Below are positions 16,735 to 24,240 of a DNA stretch of 64,000 nt, in pieces. The notes under the pieces are model-generated. The model worked only from the letters and a program-made list of their open reading frames with translations, was not told where the DNA came from and made no database searches. The translations under genes were made by a program, and so were the position numbers. Numbering within the stretch: the first letter of the stretch is position 1; each line of letters opens with the position of its first letter. This stretch comes from CAZYSK01 sp964649415 (GTDB lineage Bacteria > Chloroflexota > Anaerolineae > B4-G1): NCBI GenBank assembly GCA_964649415.1, contig CAZYSK010000004.1, positions 1-64,000 of the forward strand, given 5' to 3'.

Positions 16735-18535
16735 AGCTACCTCCAGCGGGCCCGTGCTCCCTGCCTCCTGCCTCCTGCTCCCCGCCTTTCCCATCGCGTA
16801 TTTCTCCGATCCGTGGTACTACTCCTGTCTCTTGCTTCTCGGCTCCATTCTCTGGTCTACCGGCTGACCGGGGGAGCAGCCTGACTACGACTTCTGGTAG
16901 ATCCAAAGCCTGGCGTACCTCTTGAACCGTCGTCTTGAGCACGGTCTTCAAGTCCAACGTCTCACGCATGCGGGCCGTGATCTCGCTGGTCACCTGTTCG
17001 CGAGCAGCGCGACGCTGTGTATCCTGGTGCAGCCGCGCACTTTCCAACGCCACGCCCAGGCGGTCGATCAGTGTCTCCAGCAAGGCAATCTCTTGTGGCG
17101 ACCATTCCCCCTTATCGTCGCGCTTACAGGCGTCGATCACGCCGACCACGTGACCGCGCACCTTGATTGGTACGGCCAGAGTTCCCCTTTTCTCATCATC
17201 GGACGCGCGTTCGCCTGAGCGCACCGCTTTCTCCATGGCAGGTCGCCATAGGTCACTGGCGGGGGAGAGGCCCTGCCTGCCCCTGATGAAACCCGTGTCG
17301 GGTTGGGTGTGGATGAGCTCTCTCCAGGCCTCACGGCTGAGCTCGCCATAGGCCCTCCGCTCCGTCTCCAGACTTGCCTCAACCTGTCTTAGAAGCCGCG
17401 CGTTGCTGATGGCTACGGCTACCTGGTCGGCCAGCGTCTGTAGCACAGCCACGTCCTCGTTGGTGAACGCGGCAGGCTCCGTGCTCTGCACATCGAGGGC
17501 GCCAATGATCTTGTCCCCCGCCTGCAGCGGCAACGCCATCTCAGAGCGGGTGTCAGGAAGGTCCGGATTGTCGAAGAACACGGCGTCGGCCCCGACGTCC
17601 AGCGCGATGCGGGGCTCACGCTGACTGACCACGTAGCCTACGATGCCTTCCCGCCCTACGCGCAGCCGGTGGCCGTGCGCCAGCATGCGCTGCCCGCCCT
17701 CGCTGGAGGCGGCACGCAGTACTGCCCATTCATTCGTTGGATCCACCAGGAAGAGCCCTGTGTGGTAGAAGCCAAACCGGTCGCTGACGAGTGTAGCAAC
17801 ACGGTCCAGCAATTCCCTCATGTCCAGCACTGAGGTCGCATCCCGTGCAACCTCGGCGGTCGTCTCAAGATATCGGGCACGACGTTCGATGCCTCGTGTT
17901 CGTTCCCTGACCATCTCCTCCAGGTGTTCTCTCTGCTCCTCCAGTTCGGCGGCGTAGCGGCGGGCACGCCTAAGTGCTTGATTGATGCTCCGGGTAGCGA
18001 GGTACAGCAACGCTACGGCCGCGGCGAAGCTCACTATCTGCACGGTTAGCAGGGAGGTTGGGGTATTGGCTATGAGAGGCTCGGGTAGCAGGCCTATGGT
18101 TTCAGCATAGACCATTCCAAGGCCGCTAGCGACGCTCAATGCGATGAAAACAACTGCGGTGCGCACGCCCAGGAGCAGCCCTGCGACGAGAATGACGAGT
18201 ATATAGATGCCGAAGCTGGTACTGCGCAGCCCTCCGGCAGTGGCAGCCGAGAGGGTGATGATTCCCCACAGCATGGACGACAGAAGTATGGAGGCGAGTT
18301 GAACCCGCCCACGGTGCATCAGATACAGTGCGCATAACTGGGGCAGGATCAGTGCGCCGGTGAACACTAGGCTAAACCCTGGATTGGGTGAGATAACCGG
18401 TGTCACGATGGCAAAGGCCACAGAGAGCGTTAGCGTAGCTAGCACAATAGTGTTGAGTATGCTGGCGACGCGTGTCTTCTCCTCGTCGTCCGCGAAGACG
18501 GGCGCGGCCAGGACACGCCTAATTCGATCGAGCAT
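16727..18535 (-). CDS. Membrane sensor: about six TM segments and two GAF domains
   Basis: 602 aa from ATG 18535, preceded by AAGGAGA seven bases upstream; in-frame ATGs exist to 18568. Residues 20-190 hold about six hydrophobic segments (MASE-like, small loops). A coiled coil, a full GAF (FGFYHTGLFLVDP to AISNARLL) and a degenerate GAF (to ALESARLHQ) follow, then the standard C-terminal helix with ITARMRETLDLKTVL. No kinase domain. The last 40 residues are low-complexity Gln/Glu/Gly/Arg from a family C purine tract, which also contains the next gene's start. It resembles the 20479-22353 product in layout. Confidence 0.87.
   Translation of the reverse strand: MLDRIRRVLAAPVFADDEEKTRVASILNTIVLATLTLSVAFAIVTPVISPNPGFSLVFTGALILPQLCALYLMHRGRVQLASILLSSMLWGIITLSAATAGGLRSTSFGIYILVILVAGLLLGVRTAVVFIALSVASGLGMVYAETIGLLPEPLIANTPTSLLTVQIVSFAAAVALLYLATRSINQALRRARRYAAELEEQREHLEEMVRERTRGIERRARYLETTAEVARDATSVLDMRELLDRVATLVSDRFGFYHTGLFLVDPTNEWAVLRAASSEGGQRMLAHGHRLRVGREGIVGYVVSQREPRIALDVGADAVFFDNPDLPDTRSEMALPLQAGDKIIGALDVQSTEPAAFTNEDVAVLQTLADQVAVAISNARLLRQVEASLETERRAYGELSREAWRELIHTQPDTGFIRGRQGLSPASDLWRPAMEKAVRSGERASDDEKRGTLAVPIKVRGHVVGVIDACKRDDKGEWSPQEIALLETLIDRLGVALESARLHQDTQRRAAREQVTSEITARMRETLDLKTVLKTTVQEVRQALDLPEVVVRLLPRSAGRPENGAEKQETGVVPRIGEIRDGKGGEQEAGGREHGPAGGSYA
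16748..16793. repeat. Family C purine/pyrimidine microsatellite at a gene junction
   Basis: CTCCCTGCCTCCTGCCTCCTGC-type tract on the plus strand. On the minus strand it codes for the C-terminal tail of the 16727-18535 product and lies in the open frame upstream of the next start. Confidence 0.65.
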
Positions 18536-18592
18536 GGTCATTCTCCTTGACTTTAGACGCATCGGCAAAAACTCGTCCGATCTGACCGAGCA

Positions 18593-20416
18593 TTAGCCTT
18601 CTTCCCTTTGGCTGCCGTCCGCGGACGCAGCCGACCGCGGACGGTCGGGGTCAACGTTCGCGACGGCTGTCTCGTCCGTTGCCAGACGGATCACAATCTC
18701 GTCCAGATCCAACGCACGGTAAATCTCGTCTGCCGCTGTGGTGAGCACGCTCTCCACGTCCAAGGACTCGCGAATGCGGGTCGTGACTTCGCCAATCAGG
18801 CGCTCGCGCGTAGCACGGTGCTGCGTGTTCTGGTACAGGCGTGCGCTCTCGAGGGCCACGCTCAGTTGATCGGCCAGTGTCTTCATCAGCGCCGTCTCTT
18901 CTGGTGTCCACTCTCCGGCGTTACTGGGCTTGTGAGCTCTGATCGTACCCATAGCCCCTCCCCACTGTCCAGTCACAGGGATGGAAACCCCCGAAAGCTC
19001 TCCGTTCCTATGTGTATCAGGGCGCTCTGTGATCGGCGTGACGCCTTGAGCATCGCAGTAATAGCCTAAGTCGGGTTGTTCGTGCAGTACGTCGGACCAC
19101 GCTTCACGGCTCAGTTCACCGTAGGCTCTCTGTACCGCCTCCAGGTTCTCCTGTGCCTGGCGGAACAGCCGTGCATTGCTGATAGCCATGGCTACCTGGT
19201 CGGCCAGCGTCTGTAGCACAGCCGCGTCCTCGTCGCTGAACGCGGCGGGCTCAGTGCTTTGCACATCCAGCGCACCGATGATCTCGCCCCGCGCCCGCAG
19301 TGGCAGAGCCATCTCTGAGCGGGTATCGGGCAGGTCCGGGTTGTCGAAGAACACGGCATCGGCACCGACATCGAGCGCGATGCGGGGCTCACCCCGGCTC
19401 GTTACGTAGCCCACGATGCCCTCCCGTCCTACGCGCAGTCGGTGACCTCGTGCCAGCATGCGCCGTCCTCCCTCGCTGGAGGCGGCGCCAAGGACGGCCC
19501 ACTCCCTGGTGGGGTCCAGCAGGAACATGCCGGTGTGATAGAAGCCCAGCCGGTCGCTGATCAGCGTGGTGACACGGGACAGCAGATCTTGTATATCCAG
19601 TACCGAGGCTGCATCCTGCGCGACCTCGGCCGTCGCCTCCAGATATTGAGCGCGGCGTTCCAGTCCAGCCACCTGTTGCTCCAGGCCCAGATACAATTCC
19701 TGCAATTCGGCTCGCATGCGTTCCAGTGTGGTTCCGAGCAGTGCAGTCTCCTTCGCGCCGCGGATGGGTACAGCGGAATCCAGGTTGCCGTGTCCGATTC
19801 CCTCGGCTGCAACTGTCAGCGCGCGCAAGGGGGATGTGGCCGTGTGCGCAAGCATGGCGACCAACAGAACAGCCGCGATGGGAAGCGCAATGAATGCAGG
19901 GAGCATGGCCTTCCGCACATGCTCACCTGCGGCTTGCATTGGCGCTCGATCGAATACCAGCTCCAGCGTGCCGATCTGTTCTGATCCTACAGCGATAGGA
20001 CTGCACAGGACCAGATAGCCCTCCGTTTCTTGCTGGACGGTGTCCTGCAGCTCAAGTGCTTGGGTAGCCAGTTGGCGGGCGGCTGTTTCGTCTGGGACCC
20101 ACTCCTGCCCCGTCGCTGCTACCTCGGTGACACTTCGCCCGGTCGTATCACGTACTGTGGCGTAGACAATGGCGGCGTCCTCGACCATCTCATCCAACGT
20201 GCTCTGCAAGGTCCAGACGTCTAGATTGTACAGCGGGTTGAAGAGCAACCGGGCTGCCAGGTCCACGATCGCGCGATTGTTGCCCGCAAGCAACTGTTGC
20301 GCGGCCGTGTTGCTGGCCCGTGGGCCGACGATCATCACGGTGCCGAAGGCAAGCAAGATGATCAGTCCGACCAACACGGGACCGATGATGCTGAGTTTGA
20401 ATCGTCTGCGACTCAT
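18593..20416 (-). CDS. Membrane sensor: TM, small extracytoplasmic domain, TM, HAMP-like, two GAF domains
   Basis: 607 aa. One TM lies at about 10-32, a roughly 130-residue extracytoplasmic sensor domain follows, then a TM near 175-195, HAMP, coiled coil, a full GAF (LGFYHTGMFLLDP to AISNARLF), a degenerate GAF (to ALESARLYQ) and the standard C-terminal helix. No kinase domain. The central GAF is very similar at DNA level to that of 16727-18535 (compare 19255-19400 with 17475-17620). The C-terminus ends in family B heptads and a hairpin-coded DPDRPRSAASAD stretch that lies past the folded part. The gap to the next gene is about 57 bases. Confidence 0.87.
   Translation of the reverse strand: MSRRRFKLSIIGPVLVGLIILLAFGTVMIVGPRASNTAAQQLLAGNNRAIVDLAARLLFNPLYNLDVWTLQSTLDEMVEDAAIVYATVRDTTGRSVTEVAATGQEWVPDETAARQLATQALELQDTVQQETEGYLVLCSPIAVGSEQIGTLELVFDRAPMQAAGEHVRKAMLPAFIALPIAAVLLVAMLAHTATSPLRALTVAAEGIGHGNLDSAVPIRGAKETALLGTTLERMRAELQELYLGLEQQVAGLERRAQYLEATAEVAQDAASVLDIQDLLSRVTTLISDRLGFYHTGMFLLDPTREWAVLGAASSEGGRRMLARGHRLRVGREGIVGYVTSRGEPRIALDVGADAVFFDNPDLPDTRSEMALPLRARGEIIGALDVQSTEPAAFSDEDAAVLQTLADQVAMAISNARLFRQAQENLEAVQRAYGELSREAWSDVLHEQPDLGYYCDAQGVTPITERPDTHRNGELSGVSIPVTGQWGGAMGTIRAHKPSNAGEWTPEETALMKTLADQLSVALESARLYQNTQHRATRERLIGEVTTRIRESLDVESVLTTAADEIYRALDLDEIVIRLATDETAVANVDPDRPRSAASADGSQREEG
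18612..18662. repeat. Family B hairpin at the C-terminal end of a sensor gene
   Basis: GTCCGCGGAC is followed by CCGACCG-CGGA-CGGTCGG (18631-18648) and TCAACGTTCGCGAC. It encodes the tail of the 18593-20416 product. The same composite occurs at 7361-7424 and 28884-28931. Confidence 0.8.
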
Positions 20417-20465
20417 AGCAGTCTCTCCATCTTGTACAAAGGGAAGCTCAACGGCTCAGTCTGTG

Positions 20466-20497
20466 GAAACCAGGTTTCTCAGGAAAACCGGGTTTCT
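20466..20497. repeat. Family D palindrome GAAACC-GGTTTC, two copies
   Basis: GAAACC-A-GGTTTC (20466-20478) is followed directly by GAAAACCGGGTTTC (20483-20496). The pair straddles the stop codon of the 20479-22353 gene. A third relative (CCGAAAGACCCGGTTTCT) lies inside the HATPase region of the 24237-26939 kinase at about 24544-24561. Confidence 0.55.
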
Positions 20498-22353
20498 TCT
20501 GACGGCGCCGCGAGTTGTATACTCACGTCGTGTAGACCCATCTTCTCGCGGATCTCGCGCGCTGCGGTGCGCAGCACTACGTCGACGTCCAGCGTCTCAC
20601 GCATACGGGCGGTGACAGTACTGACCATCTCCTCGTGAGCGGCACGACGCTGCGTCTCATCCATCAGCCGGAGCGTCTCGATGGTCAGTGCCGTCTGCTC
20701 GGCCACGGTCTCTGCCAGCGCGATCTCATCCGCCGTCCACGACCTTGTCTGGCGCGTCTCCTGCAGGCTTATCGTGCCGATTACTTCTCCGCGAAGCTCC
20801 AGCGGGACCACCAGCGTGGCGGCGGGCGCCGATATCCCAGATGATGCGGATGGTCCGGATGGTCCGGATGGTCTGCCATCCGCTCCATCCGCTCCATCCG
20901 CGCTATCGTGGACGACAGTACGCTGGTGCGCCCGTGCTGTCTGTTGAGCTTGTTGCAGCAATTCTCTGGACGCGCGGACGGACGCACTATCAATGTCCGC
21001 GATGTCTGCGTCCAGCGACTCATCTTCAACTTGGGTGTGGTCAACCTGAGCCCCTGGTTGTTCTGCGTGGACTGTCGAAGACGCGGAGAAGGTCCGTCCA
21101 ATCCGCAGGAAATCCTTCCATGCCTGGGTCACGTAGCGCTGTTGAATAGAACGCACTTCGCTGAGCGCAGCCTTGTTTTGCTGGAAGAGCTGGGCATTGG
21201 CAATCGCCACGGCGATTTGATCTGCCATTGTCTGCAGGATGGCAACGTCAACCTCGCTGAAAGCCCCCTCTTGCGTGCTTTGCACGCTCAACGCGCCCAG
21301 GACGCGCCCACGTGAACGCAGAGGCAAGCCAACTTCCGACCGTGTGTGGGGCATCGAGAGCGCGTTGAACTGGAGTACGTTCTCTCCTACATCCTGCACA
21401 ACCCGCGGCAGTTGGTGTGCGATGCACCATCCGATCGTGGATATCTCGTTCATTCCCAGTTGGTAGCCCATCTCCAACAATAAGCGCCCGGCCTCGCCAG
21501 TGGCGGCTGTCAGCGTGACCACCTGTTCTGACTCGTCGAGCAGGAACAGACCCACGTGATAGACGCCCATGGCACTGAATCCGTCCTGGATGCGGTTGAC
21601 CACCTCCTCCTGCAGCCGCTCAAGGTCCAGGATGGAGGAGCCGGCTTTCGCGATCTCGGCTGTCGTCCGCAGTTGGGCCGATTGCCGGCGTAGGTGCTCG
21701 TTTGTCGCCTCCAACTCCTGTGCCTGGGTCTGAAGCTGTTCATTCACCCTGCTGGCCGCTTTCAGCGCGTCCATCCATCCCCTGTTGGACGACCACAGGC
21801 TCAAGGTCAGACTGAATGAGATGATCAGGAATGATGCCCCCTCACTGATCCACGTCTTGAGCACGGCGGGATCCTCGACTACCAGCGGGACGAGCCATTT
21901 CTGGCTGAAAGCTGCCGCAGCTGCGGCGTAGGTCAGAAAGCTGACGGCTCCGGCACAGATGCCGGACCGCAGGCCGCCCAGGAGGAACGCTATGGCCGGC
22001 AGCGCCAGCAGCCAGACGCGTCCGCTACCCGGCAGGCCACCCCGGCGAAAGGTGAAGATGCTCAATGCATATGCCAGGGCGATGACAATCGATGCCCGAG
22101 TGCGATAGCCCAGACCGCGCCAGATCGTGGTAATCAGCACTATGAGCCAGCCGATGGCGAAAGGTGCTATCTCGACCAACCGTTCCTGGGTCGCCATGCT
22201 TTCTGGAAACGCGAGGTAGGTCAAGATCAGCGCGACGAAGCCGACGCCCACAGCAGTCAAGAGCAGATGCCTCAGAAAGGTGGCGCGGTGGCGTTGCGTT
22301 TCGCTCTCCCCCCGGATGTACTCATCCGGCTTTGATATGGCGTGAGTGTTCAT
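20479..22353 (-). CDS. Membrane sensor: about six TM segments and two GAF domains
   Basis: 624 aa. Residues 30-195 form six hydrophobic segments. A coiled coil, a full GAF (VYHVGLFLLDE to AIANAQLFQ) and a second GAF (to TIETLRLMDETQRR) follow, then the common C-terminal helix (TARMRETLDVDVVL) and a short tail. No kinase domain. The second GAF is interrupted by an Asp/Ala/Ser family B stretch and by a 9-bp microsatellite coding for Gly-Pro-Ser and Gly-Ala-Asp repeats (20838-20913). The ATG lies 27 bases after the upstream gene. The ligand is unknown. Confidence 0.86.
   Translation of the reverse strand: MNTHAISKPDEYIRGESETQRHRATFLRHLLLTAVGVGFVALILTYLAFPESMATQERLVEIAPFAIGWLIVLITTIWRGLGYRTRASIVIALAYALSIFTFRRGGLPGSGRVWLLALPAIAFLLGGLRSGICAGAVSFLTYAAAAAAFSQKWLVPLVVEDPAVLKTWISEGASFLIISFSLTLSLWSSNRGWMDALKAASRVNEQLQTQAQELEATNEHLRRQSAQLRTTAEIAKAGSSILDLERLQEEVVNRIQDGFSAMGVYHVGLFLLDESEQVVTLTAATGEAGRLLLEMGYQLGMNEISTIGWCIAHQLPRVVQDVGENVLQFNALSMPHTRSEVGLPLRSRGRVLGALSVQSTQEGAFSEVDVAILQTMADQIAVAIANAQLFQQNKAALSEVRSIQQRYVTQAWKDFLRIGRTFSASSTVHAEQPGAQVDHTQVEDESLDADIADIDSASVRASRELLQQAQQTARAHQRTVVHDSADGADGADGRPSGPSGPSASSGISAPAATLVVPLELRGEVIGTISLQETRQTRSWTADEIALAETVAEQTALTIETLRLMDETQRRAAHEEMVSTVTARMRETLDVDVVLRTAAREIREKMGLHDVSIQLAAPSEETRFS
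20838..20913. repeat. 9-bp microsatellite inside a GAF linker
   Basis: ATGGTCCGG and ATCCGCTCC units are repeated three to four times each. On the minus strand they give GADGADG and PSGPSGPS. It lies next to family B heptads (20975-21015), so this GAF carries about 60 residues of low-complexity insertion. Confidence 0.65.
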
Positions 22354-22380
22354 TCACGTTCCCCTATTCGCACAATCTGG

Positions 22381-24240
22381 TCATCTGTCTTTGTCCATTT
22401 GTGATTGATCGCTGGATGTTGGCGTATCGAGGCTCAACTCGATGGAAACGTGAGGCACTTTGATCGCTCGTGAAAGCTCGTCAACCGTTGTCTGGAGAGC
22501 TTGCCGTACACCCATGGCCCGGCGGATGTGGTCAACCGCTTGGCGGGTTTGCTGCTCCCGGTCGGCACGTCTCTGTGCCTCATCCAACAGTCGAGCCCTC
22601 TCTAGCGCCACTGCTGCCTGGTCACTCAACATCTCGTAGAGGCGCAATGCGCCTTCTGAGAAGGGGCCGGCACTGGCGCGGAGCACGACCACCTGGCCGA
22701 TCACCTGTTCCCCGACGCGCAGCGGGATGTTCACCAGCGCCCGTGCGCCGGTCGCGATGAATACCTGGCGCGCGCTTGAGGGCAAGAGCTGGCCTTCCCC
22801 GGACGCAGGATCAACGTCCGCGGACGCAGGGTCAACGTCCGCGGACGCAGGGTCAACGTCCGCGGACGCAGGGTCAACGTCCGCGGACGCTTGATCAATG
22901 TCCGCCACGTCGGCCACTGTCCATAGCGTGCTTACCATCTCGAACGGGAACGGGCTTTCACCAATCGGTAGCCGCATACCACGCCGGAACTGGGGCTCCC
23001 GGTCTCGTCGCCATACCCCCAGATAAAGAAGTGCCTGGGGCGTGCCTTCGGGCGAGTATTGGAATTGCACTACCGTGCATCCGTCGGCCCCGGTCTCGCT
23101 TACGGAGGCGATGATCGCGTCCGCGACTTCGTCCACAGTGCTTGCCTGAGCCAGGCGGCTGCTGGCACGATACACAGGACTGGTCGCCTCGAGCAGCCGT
23201 GTCTCGTCTGCTACCCGCCGGGCGTTATCCAGAGCCACGGCGACCTGGTTGGCCATACTTTGGAGCGTCCGCACATCGTCGTCGTCGAAGGCGGCTTCCT
23301 CGGTGGATTGAACGTTTAGCACGCCCAGGATCTCGTCTCCCATAATCATTGGGAGCGTCATCTCCGAACGTGTGCGAGGTAGGAGCGGGTTGGCAAAGCG
23401 CACGGCGTCCTCTTGAGCGTACAGGGTGACGCGAGGCTGTCGATGATACACTGTCCAGCCAACCATGCTGGTATCTCCCACAGCCAAGCGGTGGCCTTGT
23501 GCCTTCATCTTGGCCCCCGCTTCCCCTGTGGCTTCTTGCAAGACGGCCCATTTCTTGGTCTCGTCCAGCAGGAATATGCCCGCGTGGTAGAAACCGAAGC
23601 GGTCGCGGATGAGGTCTACCGTCTTGCTGAGCAATCTCTTGGCGTCAAAGATGGATGTGATGGCCTGTGCTACCTCGGCGCTGGCCTCCAGTTGGATAGC
23701 CCGACGTTGAAGTGCGTAGTTGGTCTCTTGGAGCGCTTGCGTCCGCTCCTCCACCTGCTGCTCCAGGTCGCGGTAGTAGACCTGGAGCCTTTCCGCCATC
23801 TCGTTGAAGGCAGTGCCAAGGTGACCGAATTCGTCTGCGCGGTCGAAATGGACCCGCTCCTCCATATCTCCGGCGGCAAGGCGGGCGGCCGAATCGGCCA
23901 ATTGCTCGACCGGACGCGCGATGCTCTGGATTGCAATTACGGTGCTTCCCGCAACCGCGACGCCTATCAAGAAACCCCACGCCAAGGGGATGGCCTGTGT
24001 CGTTTGTCGTGCAGCCTCGACCTCTGCGAAAGCGGCGCTCTGCCATTTTGCCGTTTGGGCGTCGCTCTGGATGATTGCCTCTTTGAGGACGGCCACGGAC
24101 CGATCGAGATGGGAGAATGACAAGGAGTAAAGAATCGCAGCTACGCCGAGCAGAATCAACGCGACCAGCAAGCTCCCGATAAGCCGGGCGCGGATGTTTG
24201 TGACACGTGCGGCCAGAATTGACTTCGGTGTCTCGCTCAT
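22381..24240 (-). CDS. Membrane sensor: two TM, HAMP, two GAF domains
   Basis: 619 aa. TM near 18-40, short periplasmic helix pair, TM near 88-108, HAMP (to about 165), coiled coil, full GAF (FGFYHAGIFLLDE to ALDNARRV), and a second GAF (to ALERARLLDEAQRR) that carries five ADVDPAS heptads before its last strands. It ends with the standard C-terminal helix (VDELSRAIKVPHVSIEL). The ATG overlaps the upstream kinase stop as ATGA, so the pair is tightly coupled. This protein is the best candidate to modulate that kinase directly (inference). Confidence 0.87.
   Translation of the reverse strand: MSETPKSILAARVTNIRARLIGSLLVALILLGVAAILYSLSFSHLDRSVAVLKEAIIQSDAQTAKWQSAAFAEVEAARQTTQAIPLAWGFLIGVAVAGSTVIAIQSIARPVEQLADSAARLAAGDMEERVHFDRADEFGHLGTAFNEMAERLQVYYRDLEQQVEERTQALQETNYALQRRAIQLEASAEVAQAITSIFDAKRLLSKTVDLIRDRFGFYHAGIFLLDETKKWAVLQEATGEAGAKMKAQGHRLAVGDTSMVGWTVYHRQPRVTLYAQEDAVRFANPLLPRTRSEMTLPMIMGDEILGVLNVQSTEEAAFDDDDVRTLQSMANQVAVALDNARRVADETRLLEATSPVYRASSRLAQASTVDEVADAIIASVSETGADGCTVVQFQYSPEGTPQALLYLGVWRRDREPQFRRGMRLPIGESPFPFEMVSTLWTVADVADIDQASADVDPASADVDPASADVDPASADVDPASGEGQLLPSSARQVFIATGARALVNIPLRVGEQVIGQVVVLRASAGPFSEGALRLYEMLSDQAAVALERARLLDEAQRRADREQQTRQAVDHIRRAMGVRQALQTTVDELSRAIKVPHVSIELSLDTPTSSDQSQMDKDR
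22799..22908. repeat. 21-bp tandem repeat, family B
   Basis: GTCCGCGG recurs at 22816, 22837, 22858 and 22879, exactly 21 bp apart, within units GTCCGCGGACGCAGGGTCAAC that are almost identical. They encode seven-residue Asp-Val-Asp-Pro-Ala-Ser-Ala repeats on the minus strand inside a GAF. Confidence 0.93.

Noticed and set aside
22799..22908. Possible CRISPR or iteron-type origin
   Set aside because: 21-bp units abut without spacers and are translated inside a GAF protein; there are no DnaA boxes or replication genes nearby.
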